A stretch of 64,000 nucleotides of DNA from Natronospirales bacterium. GTDB lineage: Bacteria > Pseudomonadota > Gammaproteobacteria > Natronospirales > JAIVGZ01. The notes beneath the pieces are model-generated. The model had not been told where the DNA came from. It searched no databases and was given only the letters and a program-made list of their open reading frames with translations. Shown piece by piece: positions 1 through 10,587 of the stretch. The stretch's first letter is position 1; each line of letters starts with the position of its first letter. The position numbers were made by a program, and so were the translations under genes. The stretch is taken from the NCBI GenBank assembly GCA_020201335.1, contig JAIVGZ010000004.1, positions 1 to 64,000 on the forward strand. Direction: 5' to 3'.

Positions 1-402
1 AAGCGTTTCGGTTGGGAGACTTCGCTTGGCGCCATCCTTGACCCTGTCGCCGACAAGTTGCTGCTCGTCGGTTGTTTCATCACGCTCGGCTGGCTCGGCA
101 TTCTGCCCTGGTGGCTGGTGCTGACGGTGTTCGCGCGCGACCTGATCATCGTTGTCTGGATCGTGTCACACCATTACCTGCTGGAGAACGTGGAGGTTGT
201 GCCGAGCGTGCTGTCGAAGATCAACACCTTCGCGCAGATTGTCTGCGTGCTGCTTGTCGTCTATGCGGCTGCCAACCAGGTCGCCCCAGTGTTCATCGAT
301 ATGTGGATCGTCATCACGCTACTGACCACCGTGTTCAGCGGCTTGCAGTACCTGGCCATCTGGTCGCGCAGGGCGGCCGGCCTGCGCCAAGCGACCCGCT
401 GA
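1..402 (+). CDS. CDP-alcohol phosphatidyltransferase family membrane protein, 5' partial
   Basis: Open from window start; ...LGAILDPVADKLLL... resembles the C-terminal part of the CDP-alcohol transferase motif followed by TM helices; stop overlaps hda start (ATGA). Confidence 0.75.
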   Translation, partial: KRFGWETSLGAILDPVADKLLLVGCFITLGWLGILPWWLVLTVFARDLIIVVWIVSHHYLLENVEVVPSVLSKINTFAQIVCVLLVVYAAANQVAPVFIDMWIVITLLTTVFSGLQYLAIWSRRAAGLRQATR

Positions 403-1071
403 TGGGCGTACAGCTGCCGCTTGGAGTCGGGCTGACCGACGGGGCGGTGTTCGCGACTTTTCATGCGGGTCCGAATGCCGCTGCCGTACAGGCTGTGCGC
501 GATGCCGCCGCCGGCCGCGGCGAGCCGGTCGTGTTCCTGCACGGCGCCGCAGGCGCCGGGCGCACGCACCTGCTACAGGCGGCGTGCGTGGAAGCTGAGC
601 AGGCCGGCCGACGCGCCGCGCTGCTGCCGTTGCACCGTTGCGCCGCGCTGCCGCCACAAGTCATCGAGAACTGGGAGCAATACGACCTTGTCTGTATTGA
701 TGACGTGGACGGCATCGCCGGCGATGCCGGGTGGGAGCGCGCGCTCTTCGTGCTGTTCAATGCGCTGCGCGCGCGCGGCGGCTGCTGGCTGGCGGCAGGC
801 GCCAATGTGCCGGGCGCGCTGGGCCTCACATTGCCGGACCTCGCGTCGCGCCTCGCGGCCGGGCCGGTGTTCCGGTTACAACCGCTGGACGACGATGGCA
901 GGCTCGCGGCACTCGCACTGCGTGCACGCCGCCGCGGCCTCGAACTGCCCGATGAAGTCGGCCGCTACCTGCTGAAGCATGCGCCGCGCGACATGGTGAG
1001 CCTTTATGGCTTGCTCGAACGGCTCGACCACGCGTCGCTGTCGCAGCAGCGGCGGCTAACCATCCCCTTGG

Positions 1072-1094
<23 letters not shown>
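402..1094 (+). CDS. hda: DnaA regulatory inactivator Hda (DnaA-like AAA+)
   Basis: VVFLHGAAGAGRTHLLQAAC Walker A-like, YDLVCIDDVDGIAG Walker B, DLASRLAAGPVFRLQPLDD; real start is ATG 402 inside the longer ORF 72..1094. Confidence 0.85.
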
Positions 1095-2036
<942 letters not shown>

Positions 2037-2138
2037 CTACGGATGTACACTGTCATCGAGCGCACCGTATTCGATTCAGGTGCTCAAGTATAGGGCTCAA
2101 ATACCTGAATCGTAAGGATAATGCCGGTTATCACCTAC

Positions 2139-2167
2139 TTGACGGTATTCCGGCACGGTGCTAGTGT
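2139..2167 (+). promoter_or_regulatory. Candidate sigma70-type promoter upstream of the LysM lipoprotein
   Basis: TTGACG-17 bp-TAGTGT, about 50 bp upstream of ATG 2217. Confidence 0.4.
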
Positions 2168-2216
2168 TTGGAAGCTTACGATTTAGAATCAACCACTTGC
2201 GGGATGGAGAACAAAA

Positions 2217-2822
2217 ATGACCATGGTTTCTGGCAAGACTTTGTTGATGGCGGCGTTGCTCGGGCTCGCCGTATCCGGATGTGCAACCCAGCCCGCGCCG
2301 GAAGCCACCGGTCCGACCGCGGCTGAACTTGAGGCGGAGCGTGCTGCACGCGCAGCCGCTGAAGCGCGTGAGGCCGACCGCCGTGCGCTCGGTGAAGCAC
2401 GCCAGCTGATCGTGCAGGCGCGTCAGTACACGAACCTGAACGCGGACCAGCAGGGCCGGCTCCGTCAGGCGGACCAGGCAATCAACAACGGCGAAGGCCG
2501 TCGTGCGGTCGAATTGCTGAACCGCCTGCTGTCGGAACTGCGTTCGGCGCGTAGCACTTACCGCGTCGTCGGCGGCGACAGCCTGTGGCGCATCGCCGGT
2601 CGCGGCGAAGTGTACGGCAACTCGTATCAGTGGCCGCTGCTGTACAAGGAAAACGCTGCCAAGATCCAGGACGCGGACCTGATTCATCCGAACCAGGAGC
2701 TCAGCGTCGTTACGCACCCGATGCAGAACGACGTCGACGCCGCCGTCCAGCACGCGCGTAACCGTGGCGCCTGGGAAATCGGCCGCACCGAGGATTCGGA
2801 CCGCCGTTACCTCGGCCGGTAA
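2217..2822 (+). CDS. Lipoprotein with alanine-rich coiled coil and LysM-like domain
   Basis: Lipobox LAVSGC; YRVVGGDSLWRIAGRGEVYGNSYQWPLLYKENAAKIQDADLIHPNQEL. Confidence 0.8.
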   Translation: MTMVSGKTLLMAALLGLAVSGCATQPAPEATGPTAAELEAERAARAAAEAREADRRALGEARQLIVQARQYTNLNADQQGRLRQADQAINNGEGRRAVELLNRLLSELRSARSTYRVVGGDSLWRIAGRGEVYGNSYQWPLLYKENAAKIQDADLIHPNQELSVVTHPMQNDVDAAVQHARNRGAWEIGRTEDSDRRYLGR

Positions 2823-2840
2823 GCAAAGCGACAAGCTGTA

Positions 2841-2872
2841 AAAAAAACCCCGCTTCGGCGGGGTTTTTTTTG
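2841..2872. terminator. Bidirectional rho-independent terminator
   Basis: AAAAAAAACCCCGCTTCGGCGGGGTTTTTTTT. Confidence 0.9.
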
Positions 2873-2878
2873 CAATCC

Positions 2879-2904
2879 TGTGGGAGCGAATCTGTGATTC
2901 GCGA
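2879..2904. repeat. REP-like palindrome, type C (TGTGGGAGCGAATCTGTGATTCGCGA)
   Basis: Same 26-mer recurs at the end of the 10496..10580 cluster. Confidence 0.85.
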
Positions 2905-2908
2905 ATTT

Positions 2909-3178
2909 TTAAAGCACTGTAAATGTGAGCGGCACTTCGTCCAGCACCACCGGTTCGACCTCAATGCCGTCAACGCGCGCGAGGCGGGGGCCGCGTCGTA
3001 GCCATTCGACCAGAGCGTCCACGCCGTCGGCTGGCCCGCACGCGATAACTTCGACGCTGCCATCCGGGCAATTTTTGGCCCAACCGGTGACCCCCAGGCG
3101 CGCTGCTTGCTCCGCGGCGGAGCCGCGGAACCATACGCCCTGCACACGGCCTGTGACCCTGATCTTCGCGGTTTTCAT
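2909..3178 (-). CDS. acyP: Acylphosphatase
   Basis: [38 protein letters not shown]. Confidence 0.92.
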   Translation of the reverse strand: MKTAKIRVTGRVQGVWFRGSAAEQAARLGVTGWAKNCPDGSVEVIACGPADGVDALVEWLRRGPRLARVDGIEVEPVVLDEVPLTFTVL

Positions 3179-3753
3179 TGCCGGTACCACCGTTCGGACA
3201 GCGCGGACAGCACGCGGTCCGGGTACTCACGGCGGCCCGCGCTGCCGTTGTAACGTGCGAGCGCGTTCGTGAGTTCGCCGTTCTCACGGTCAAGGTAGTA
3301 CTTGAGTATCGTGCAACCCATCCGCAGATTCAGCGCCGCATCGAATAGATTCGTGTGCTCGACCTCGAGTTCGTCGAGCCAGAAGGACATGATTTGCATC
3401 AGCCCTTGCGCGCCCGCGCGTGATACAGCGAAGCGGTCGAAACCACTCTCAACTTCGATTACGGCGAGCACGAGTTCCGGCGGTAGCCCGGCTCGGCGCG
3501 CCTCGCGGTGTACGAGCCGCAGCAGTTCGATCCGGTGCGTCGTGTCGGCGACGCGCGGAGCCAGCCGTTGCGACATGTCGAGCAGCCACACCTCAGCGTC
3601 GAAACGGTCATTAAAACTGTCGCTCGCCGCAACCGCATCGGCCAATGCCGCGCGCAGCGCCGGGTCCGGTTCTACCGGCTGCGCGTGCACCGGCATCGTC
3701 GCGAACAACGCTATTAGCACCAGCGTGGGAGCGGTGCTCCGCACCGCGATCAA
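3175..3753 (-). CDS. Lytic murein transglycosylase (SLT domain), start region encoded by a REP element
   Basis: [42 protein letters not shown] start overlapping the proS stop; N-terminus [11 protein letters not shown] lies in the repeat. Confidence 0.85.
   Translation of the reverse strand: MIAVRSTAPTLVLIALFATMPVHAQPVEPDPALRAALADAVAASDSFNDRFDAEVWLLDMSQRLAPRVADTTHRIELLRLVHREARRAGLPPELVLAVIEVESGFDRFAVSRAGAQGLMQIMSFWLDELEVEHTNLFDAALNLRMGCTILKYYLDRENGELTNALARYNGSAGRREYPDRVLSALSERWYRQ
3725..3749. repeat. REP-like palindrome, type A
   Basis: GTGGGAGCGGTGCTCCGCACCGCGA at the proS/SLT junction. Confidence 0.9.
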
Positions 3754-5462
3754 TTTCCGCTTAGCTGCTGGGTGAGGAACTCAACCACATCACCCACTTT
3801 CACCATCACCGCCTCCGCATCCTGCCGGCCCTTGTACTCGACCGTGCCTGCGGCGAGGCCTTTCTCGCCGATGACGATGCGGTGGGGGATGCCGATGAGT
3901 TCCATCTCGGCGAACATCACGCCCGGCCGCGCGTCGCGGTCGTCGAGCAGCACCTCTATGCCCGCTGCGGCGAGCGCGTCGTGCAGGTCGGTTGCAGCGG
4001 CACGCACGGCATCAGATTTGTGCGCATTCATCGGCAGTACCGCGACCTGGAACGGTGCGATTGGGCCCGGCCAGACGATGCCGCGGTCATCGTGGTTCTG
4101 CTCGATTGCCGCAGCGACGATCCGTGAGACGCCGATGCCGTAACACCCCATCAGCATCGGCGTTTCGCCGCCATCCTCGGTAACGACGGTCGCGCCCATC
4201 GCGCTGCTGTAACCGGTTCCGAGCTGAAAGATGTGCCCGACCTCGATGCCGCGCGCGATGGACAGCGTGCCGCGCCCATCGGGGCTCGGGTCGCCGTCGA
4301 CGACACGCCGCAGGTCTGCGGTCTCGGCAAGTTCGACGTCCCGGCCCCAGTTCACACCGGTGTAATGGAAGCCGTCCGCGTTCGCGCCGCAGGTGAAGTC
4401 CGCGAGCGCGGCCGCAGCGCGATCGACAATCACACGGACCTTGAGCCCCACGGGCCCGAGCGAACCCGGGCCGGCGCCGACGGCCTTCCGGATGCGCGCC
4501 TCGTCGGTGAAGGTGAGCGGTGCGGCGATACCGTCGAGCAGCTCTGCCTTCACGGTGTTGAGTTCGTGGTCGCCGCGCACGACCAGCGCCACCGGTGCGC
4601 CGTCATCGCCGTCGACCATCAGCGTCTTCACGCCCGCGGCTGCGGCTATGCCGAGCTTCGCGCACAGGTCGTCCATGGTGCGTACGCCCGGCGTCGCGAT
4701 CTTTTCGAGTTCGTGCGCTGCAGCCGGCGCGCCACCTGCCGGTGCAAGCGCTTCAGCCAGCTCGACGTTCGCTGCGTAATCGCTCGTGTCCGAAAATGCG
4801 ATTGCGTCTTCACCGGAATCGGCAAGCACGTGGAACTCGTGTGAATGGCTGCCGCCAATCTCACCCGTCGCGGCGCGCACTGCACGGAAGCGCAGACCTG
4901 CGCGTTCGAACACGCGCGCGTACGCGTCGTACATCCGGTCGTAGGTCTCCTGCAAAGATGCCTGCGAGTCGTGGAACGAATAGGCGTCCTTCATCAGGAA
5001 CTCGCGCGCGCGCATCACGCCGAAGCGTGGGCGTATTTCGTCGCGGAACTTGGTCTGAATCTGGTAATAGGTTATGGGTAACTGCCGGTAGCTCTTCAAC
5101 TCGCGGCGCGCGTAGTCGGTGATGACCTCTTCGTGCGTGGGCCCGAAGCAGTAGTCACGCTCGTGGCGGTCTTTCATGCGCAACAGCAGCGGGCCGTACT
5201 TGTCCCAGCGCCCGGTTTCCTGCCACAGCTCGGCCGGCTGCACGGCCGGCATCAGAAGCTCCAGCGCGCCGGCGCGGTCCATCTCCTCGCGCACGATTCG
5301 CTCGACCTTGCGCATCACCCTGAGGCCGAGGGGCAGCCAGGTGTACAGCCCGGCCGCGAGCTTGCGGATCAACCCGGCGCGCAGCATCAGCTGGTGGCTG
5401 ACGATTTCGGCATCGGCGGGTGTCTCCTTGACGGTGTTCAACGGGAATCGGCTTGTGCGCAT
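3750..5462 (-). CDS. proS: Prolyl-tRNA synthetase
   Basis: [54 protein letters not shown]..., [37 protein letters not shown]. Confidence 0.98.
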   Translation of the reverse strand: MRTSRFPLNTVKETPADAEIVSHQLMLRAGLIRKLAAGLYTWLPLGLRVMRKVERIVREEMDRAGALELLMPAVQPAELWQETGRWDKYGPLLLRMKDRHERDYCFGPTHEEVITDYARRELKSYRQLPITYYQIQTKFRDEIRPRFGVMRAREFLMKDAYSFHDSQASLQETYDRMYDAYARVFERAGLRFRAVRAATGEIGGSHSHEFHVLADSGEDAIAFSDTSDYAANVELAEALAPAGGAPAAAHELEKIATPGVRTMDDLCAKLGIAAAAGVKTLMVDGDDGAPVALVVRGDHELNTVKAELLDGIAAPLTFTDEARIRKAVGAGPGSLGPVGLKVRVIVDRAAAALADFTCGANADGFHYTGVNWGRDVELAETADLRRVVDGDPSPDGRGTLSIARGIEVGHIFQLGTGYSSAMGATVVTEDGGETPMLMGCYGIGVSRIVAAAIEQNHDDRGIVWPGPIAPFQVAVLPMNAHKSDAVRAAATDLHDALAAAGIEVLLDDRDARPGVMFAEMELIGIPHRIVIGEKGLAAGTVEYKGRQDAEAVMVKVGDVVEFLTQQLSGN

Positions 5463-5490
5463 CCGCGGATTCTAGCAACCTGTAGCGCTT

Positions 5491-6495
5491 ATGACACTTC
5501 GTTCCTGGACCGACAAAGATATTGCGCCCGGTGGCCTCGACGGGCTGTGTGTCGCGGTGTTCGGCTACGGCGCACAAGGACGCGCCCACGCGCTCAACCT
5601 GCGCGACTCCGGCGTCGAAGCCGTGGTCGCGTTGCGCGATGGCTCACCGCGAGGCGCGCGGGCCGCTGCGGACGGGATGACCGTGTGCGCACCGGCCGCC
5701 GCCGCACAGCGTGCGGACCTCGTGATGCTACTCGTACCTGATGACGCGCAACCTGCGCTGTACGAAGAAGTACTCGAAGGTGCGATGAAGCCGCAGGCCG
5801 CTCTGGTGTTTGCGCACGGTTTCAACATCCACTATCGCCGCATCAGCCCGCGTGCCGACCTCGATGTTCTGCTGGTAGCCCCGAAGGGGATTGGCGATCA
5901 GGTGCGCTCAACCTACGAGGCGGGCGCCGGCGTGCCGGGCCTTGTCGCAGTGCACCAGGACGCGAGCGGCGACGCACTCGCGCGCGCGCTCGCGTATGCC
6001 AGTGCGGTCGGGCACGGCCGTGCGGTGATACTCGGAACGACTTTCGCCGACGAGACCGAGACCGACCTGTTTGGCGAGCAGGCGGTGCTGTGCGGTGGGC
6101 TGACCGCGCTCGCGCAGGCCGGTTTCGATACGCTGGTCGAAGCCGGCTATCCACCGGAGCTCGCGTATTTCGAGTGCCTGCACGAGATCAAGTTAATCGC
6201 CGACCTGATGTACGCGCGCGGCATCGCCGGCATGCGTGAGTCAATCTCGACGACGGCGGCATACGGCGACTGCACGCGCGGCCCGCGCATCATCGACGCC
6301 GCCACGCGGGACACGATGCGGGCAATCCTAGCTGAGATTCGCTCCGGGGCGTTCGCCTCCGAACTCGCCGATGAGCTTGCCGCAGGGCGCCCGGCGCTGA
6401 CCCGCGCACAGGCTGAGGCCCGGGCCGGCGCGCTGGAAACGGTTGGTCGCGGGCTCCGCCGGAAGATGCCTTTTATTGGTGATGAATCGGAGTAG
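5491..6495 (+). CDS. ilvC: Ketol-acid reductoisomerase (somewhat divergent)
   Basis: VFGYGAQGRAHALNLRDSG, AHGFNIHY, ETETDLFGEQAVLCGG, YFECLHEIKLIADLMY. Confidence 0.9.
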   Translation: MTLRSWTDKDIAPGGLDGLCVAVFGYGAQGRAHALNLRDSGVEAVVALRDGSPRGARAAADGMTVCAPAAAAQRADLVMLLVPDDAQPALYEEVLEGAMKPQAALVFAHGFNIHYRRISPRADLDVLLVAPKGIGDQVRSTYEAGAGVPGLVAVHQDASGDALARALAYASAVGHGRAVILGTTFADETETDLFGEQAVLCGGLTALAQAGFDTLVEAGYPPELAYFECLHEIKLIADLMYARGIAGMRESISTTAAYGDCTRGPRIIDAATRDTMRAILAEIRSGAFASELADELAAGRPALTRAQAEARAGALETVGRGLRRKMPFIGDESE

Positions 6496-6530
6496 AATAC
6501 GCGGCTTTTCACGCAGACCGGATTCGCTGA

Positions 6531-7124
6531 ATGCCCAGACAGACCCATCCAGGGCTCGCCCGCGAGGGCTGGCCCTTCATTACCGCGGCCGCGGTCGCGG
6601 GTGTCGTTGCATGGTTCATCAACCCCGAGTGGTCGGCGCCGTTCGTTGTCCTCGTCATCGTGTTCGCGATGAAGTTCCGGGACCCATCGCGGGAGGTGCC
6701 GCCGGAGCCGCTTGGAGTGGTCAGTCCGGTCGACGGCATCGTCGAGCTGGTCGAGACGACGCAGGATCCATGCCTCGGCCGCAACGCGATGCGCATACGC
6801 ATCCGCATCGCGCGCTTCGGTGCATACAGCGCGCGCGCTCCAGTTGAAGGCAAGCTGTTGGACTTCAAAGGCCAGCGCGGAATGCGGATCCAGACCGATG
6901 AGAAAGACGATGTCATCCTCATCCTCAACGAAGCACCGGCATTCGCACGCCCTCGCGCGCTGGTCGGCTATGGTTCGCGCGTCGGGCAGGGCCAGCGCTG
7001 CGCGGTGGTGCGTATGGCCCGCATCGCCGAGGTCTACCTGCCGGCGGGCGTACGCGTACAAGTGAAGCCGGGGCGCCGGGTGCTTGCGGGATCGGAGCTC
7101 TTGGCAACGCTAGTACACGATTAA
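6531..7124 (+). CDS. Phosphatidylserine decarboxylase-like protein lacking canonical catalytic residues
   Basis: HPGLAREGWPFI...FRDPSREVP...VVSPVDGIV...RAPVEGKL...GQRCAVVRMARIAEVYLP align with short-form Psd, but the pyruvoyl GS and DVH(V/S)NR His are replaced. Confidence 0.75.
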   Translation: MPRQTHPGLAREGWPFITAAAVAGVVAWFINPEWSAPFVVLVIVFAMKFRDPSREVPPEPLGVVSPVDGIVELVETTQDPCLGRNAMRIRIRIARFGAYSARAPVEGKLLDFKGQRGMRIQTDEKDDVILILNEAPAFARPRALVGYGSRVGQGQRCAVVRMARIAEVYLPAGVRVQVKPGRRVLAGSELLATLVHD

Positions 7125-7154
7125 TCGCGGTTCTAAACCGGTATGATTGGGGGC

Positions 7155-7937
7155 ATGCAGAACCCCGACGAACCTCAGGCGCAAGACGACACCGGCCCAC
7201 GCCGCGCGATCTACCTGCTGCCGAACCTGTTCACCACCGCAGCGATGTTCGCCGGCTTCTTCGCGATCATCGCGGCGATGGGTGGGCGCTTCTCCAGTGC
7301 CGCAATCGCAATCATCATCGCCGGCGTCCTCGACGGGCTCGACGGGCGCATCGCCCGGATGACCAACACGCAGAGCGATTTCGGCAAAGAATACGATTCG
7401 ATGTCGGACCTCGTTTCGTTCGGACTCGCGCCCGCGCTCGTCATGTACCAGTGGGCACTCGAGGGCATGGCGTCGTACGGCTGGCTATGGTCGAAGGTCG
7501 GTTGGTTGGCCGCGTTCTTCTACGCGGTCTGCGCAGCGATGCGCCTCGCGCGCTTCAATACGCAGGCAGGCGTCGTCGACCGCCGCTACTTCGTCGGCCT
7601 CGCGAGCCCGGCCGCCGCCGGCTTGCTGGCGACCTTCGTCTGGGTCGGCCACGACTTCGGTTTCGAAGGCAGCGACCTTGTGATACCGGCCTTGTTGTTC
7701 ACGGTGCTGGCCGGTGCGCTGATGGTCTCGCGCGTCAACTACTACAGCTTCAAGGACCTGAACCTCGGCCAGCGCGTGTCGTTTCCGATGCTGATCCTCG
7801 TACCTCTGGTCTTCATCCTGATCGCGTTGAACCCGCCGAAAGTGCTGTTCCTGATGGGGTTCAGCTATGTGGCATCCGGTCCGGCGATTGAACTCTGGCG
7901 CATTTACCGGCGCCGCCGGAGCGCGGGCGCGGCGTAA
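7155..7937 (+). CDS. pssA: CDP-diacylglycerol-serine O-phosphatidyltransferase
   Basis: RRAIYLLPNLFTTAAMFAGFFAI, VLDGLDGRIARMTNTQSDFGKEYDSMSDLVSFG; start may be 7143. Confidence 0.9.
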   Translation: MQNPDEPQAQDDTGPRRAIYLLPNLFTTAAMFAGFFAIIAAMGGRFSSAAIAIIIAGVLDGLDGRIARMTNTQSDFGKEYDSMSDLVSFGLAPALVMYQWALEGMASYGWLWSKVGWLAAFFYAVCAAMRLARFNTQAGVVDRRYFVGLASPAAAGLLATFVWVGHDFGFEGSDLVIPALLFTVLAGALMVSRVNYYSFKDLNLGQRVSFPMLILVPLVFILIALNPPKVLFLMGFSYVASGPAIELWRIYRRRRSAGAA

Positions 7938-7940
7938 GGC

Positions 7941-8639
7941 ATGGACCCGGTCAGGAAGTTCTACCTCGACGCGATGGACGTGCCGGTATATGTGCGGCGG
8001 GAGCACGCTGTGGAACCTGTCATTGCTGAGCCAGCGCCGACCATCGCGGTGCGGAGCACCGCTCCTACACCCTCGCCCGAGATCGGCTGGGAGGAATTGC
8101 AGCGCCTGGTCGCCGCGTGCACTGCGTGCGAACTCAGCACGATGCGCACGCAGACGGTGTTCGGCGTCGGTGACCCGGGCGCGCGTTGGATGGTGGTCGG
8201 CGAGGCGCCAGGCGCCGAGGAAGACGCCCGCGGTGAACCATTCGTCGGCCGCGCCGGGCAGCTGCTCAACGCGATGCTCGAATCGGCCGGCGCGCCGCGC
8301 GAGCGCGTATTCATCGCCAACACGCTGAAGTGTCGCCCACCGGGTAATCGTGACCCCGCGCCCGCAGAACTCGGAGCATGCCGCAGTTTCCTCGACCGGC
8401 AGATTGAGCTTGTGCAGCCTGAACTCATCCTCGTCGTCGGTCGCATCGCCGCGCAGGCGCTGCTCGATACCGATACCGCGATTGGCAAGCTGCGCGGCGT
8501 CGTGCACCGTTACGGCCCGCGGGAGATTCCGCTGGTCGCAACCTACCATCCGGCCTACCTGCTGCGTTCGCCGGGCCAGAAACGCCGCGCCTGGGATGAC
8601 CTCAAGTTGGCGCTCGGCGTCGCCGCTCCCATCGCGTGA
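7941..8639 (+). CDS. Uracil-DNA glycosylase family protein with in-frame REP insertion
   Basis: [55 protein letters not shown]-encoded [11 protein letters not shown] near the N-terminus. Confidence 0.88.
   Translation: MDPVRKFYLDAMDVPVYVRREHAVEPVIAEPAPTIAVRSTAPTPSPEIGWEELQRLVAACTACELSTMRTQTVFGVGDPGARWMVVGEAPGAEEDARGEPFVGRAGQLLNAMLESAGAPRERVFIANTLKCRPPGNRDPAPAELGACRSFLDRQIELVQPELILVVGRIAAQALLDTDTAIGKLRGVVHRYGPREIPLVATYHPAYLLRSPGQKRRAWDDLKLALGVAAPIA
8044..8069. repeat. REP-like palindrome, type A, intragenic
   Basis: TCGCGGTGCGGAGCACCGCTCCTACA. Confidence 0.9.
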
Positions 8640-8908
8640 GCGCGCAGCGCGAGCCACTGCCGCCGCGCCTGCGGCCGATGCGAATCGCGGATGTCGATGC
8701 GGTAATGGCGGTCGAGAAGGCTGCGTACCCATTTCCGTGGACCGTCGGCATCTTCAGCGATTGCCTGCGCATTGGCTATTGCTGCTGGATTGCTGAAGAC
8801 GCGGAAGGCGTCGCCGGCTATGCGGTGATGGCTGCAGGGCCCCGGCGGGGCGGGGCAAACGGGAAGACGCAATCGTATTGGCAAAAACCCTATAGAATCC
8901 GCGGCCTG
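8636..8908 (+). pseudogene. rimI: Truncated RimI-like N-acetyltransferase, in frame with prfC
   Basis: [57 protein letters not shown] then homology stops; the acetyl-CoA-binding half is absent. Confidence 0.7.
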
Positions 8909-10495
8909 ATGACGACGCTTCCCCCGGAAATCGCCCGCCGCCGTACCTTCGCAATCATCTCGCACCCCGACGCGGGCAAGACGACGTTGACCGAGAAGCT
9001 GCTGCTGTTCGGTGGCGCTATCCAGATGGCCGGCACGGTGAAGGGCCGCAAGGCGGCGCGGCATGCGACTTCGGATTGGATGGCGCTCGAGCAACAGCGT
9101 GGAATCTCAATCACCTCGTCGGTGATGCAGTTCCCGTATCGCGACCGCATCGTCAACCTGCTCGACACGCCCGGCCACGAAGATTTCTCCGAGGACACCT
9201 ACCGGACATTGACCGCAGTCGATTCCGCGCTAATGGTGATCGACTGCGCGAAGGGCGTCGAGGAGCGCACGATCAAGCTGATGGAGGTGTGCCGTATGCG
9301 CGACACACCGATCTACACCTTCATCAACAAGCTCGACCGCGAAGGCCGCGAGCCGATGGAGTTGCTCGACGAAGTCGAACGCGTACTCGGCATCCGTTGC
9401 GCGCCGGTCACCTGGCCTATCGGCATGGGCCGCGCGTTGAAAGGCGTCTACCACCTGTACCGTGATGCGGTTTGCTTATATGAACCACAGAAGGGCGGGC
9501 GGCTCGGCACCAGCCGCGTGATCGACAAGCTCGACAGCCCGGAGGCGCGCGCGGTACTCGGCGACGACTTCGACCGTTACGCCGAGGAGGTCGAGCTGGT
9601 GCGTGGCGCGAGCCACGAATTTGACCTCGACGCGTACCTCGCCGGCGAACTCACGCCAGTATTCTTCGGCTCGGCAATCAATAACTTCGGCGTACGCGAG
9701 CTGCTGGACTCCTTCGTCGAGCAGGCGCCACCGCCGCGCGGGCGGGCCACTACCGACCGCGTTGTGAATCCGGGCGAAGACGCGCTGACCGGGTTCGTGT
9801 TCAAGATCCAGGCGAATATGGACCCGCAGCACCGTGACCGCATCGCGTTCCTGCGCATCTGTTCCGGGCGCTACGAGCAGGGGATGAAGGTGTTCCATGC
9901 GCGCATCGGACGCGAAATACGCGTCGCCGACGCGCTGACCTTCATGGCGTCTGACCGGGAGGCTGCAACGGAGGCGTGGGCCGGCGACATCATAGGCCTA
10001 CATAACCACGGCACAATTTCTATTGGCGATACTTTCACGCAGGGCGAGAAACTGCAGTTCACCGGCATTCCGAATTTCGCGCCGGAATTGTTCCGCCGTG
10101 CGGTACTGAAGGACCCCTTGCGCATGAAGGCGCTGCAAAAGGGCCTGGCGCAACTGTGCGAGGAGGGTGCGACGCAGTTGTTCAAGCCGCTGCGTAGCAA
10201 TGACCTGATCCTCGGCGCGGTCGGCGTACTCCAGTTCGACGTCGTCGCGTACCGGCTTAAGGACGAGTATGGCGTCGATTGCCTGTTCGAGCCGGTACAG
10301 GTTGCGACCGCACGCTGGGTGTACGCGGACGATGAGAAGAAGCTCGAAGAATTCCGTAACAAGGCGCACGATAACCTTGCGGTCGACCACGGCGATTCGC
10401 TGGTTTACATCGCGCCGACCCGGGTGAACCTGCAGCTCACCGAGGAACGTTGGCCGGATATTGAGTTGAGAGCTACACGCGAATACGCCGTGTGA
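8909..10495 (+). CDS. prfC: Peptide chain release factor 3
   Basis: [69 protein letters not shown] 8909 inside ORF 8636..10495. Confidence 0.97.
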   Translation: MTTLPPEIARRRTFAIISHPDAGKTTLTEKLLLFGGAIQMAGTVKGRKAARHATSDWMALEQQRGISITSSVMQFPYRDRIVNLLDTPGHEDFSEDTYRTLTAVDSALMVIDCAKGVEERTIKLMEVCRMRDTPIYTFINKLDREGREPMELLDEVERVLGIRCAPVTWPIGMGRALKGVYHLYRDAVCLYEPQKGGRLGTSRVIDKLDSPEARAVLGDDFDRYAEEVELVRGASHEFDLDAYLAGELTPVFFGSAINNFGVRELLDSFVEQAPPPRGRATTDRVVNPGEDALTGFVFKIQANMDPQHRDRIAFLRICSGRYEQGMKVFHARIGREIRVADALTFMASDREAATEAWAGDIIGLHNHGTISIGDTFTQGEKLQFTGIPNFAPELFRRAVLKDPLRMKALQKGLAQLCEEGATQLFKPLRSNDLILGAVGVLQFDVVAYRLKDEYGVDCLFEPVQVATARWVYADDEKKLEEFRNKAHDNLAVDHGDSLVYIAPTRVNLQLTEERWPDIELRATREYAV

Positions 10496-10580
10496 TGTAG
10501 GAGCGGCCCCAATGTGGGAGCGGCCCTCTGGCCTGTGGGAGCGACCCTCTGGCCTGTGGGAGCGAATCTGTGATTCGCGA
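10496..10580. repeat. Tandem cluster of REP half-units ending in one full type C unit
   Basis: TGTAGGAGCGGCCCCA/ATGTGGGAGCGGCCCTCTGGCC/TGTGGGAGCGACCCTCTGGCC/TGTGGGAGCGAATCTGTGATTCGCGA. Confidence 0.85.
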
Positions 10581-10587
10581 TTGACGC

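Noticed and set aside
7485-8732. 415-aa minus-strand ORF
   Set aside because: Antisense to pssA and the uracil-DNA glycosylase; no recognisable domain.
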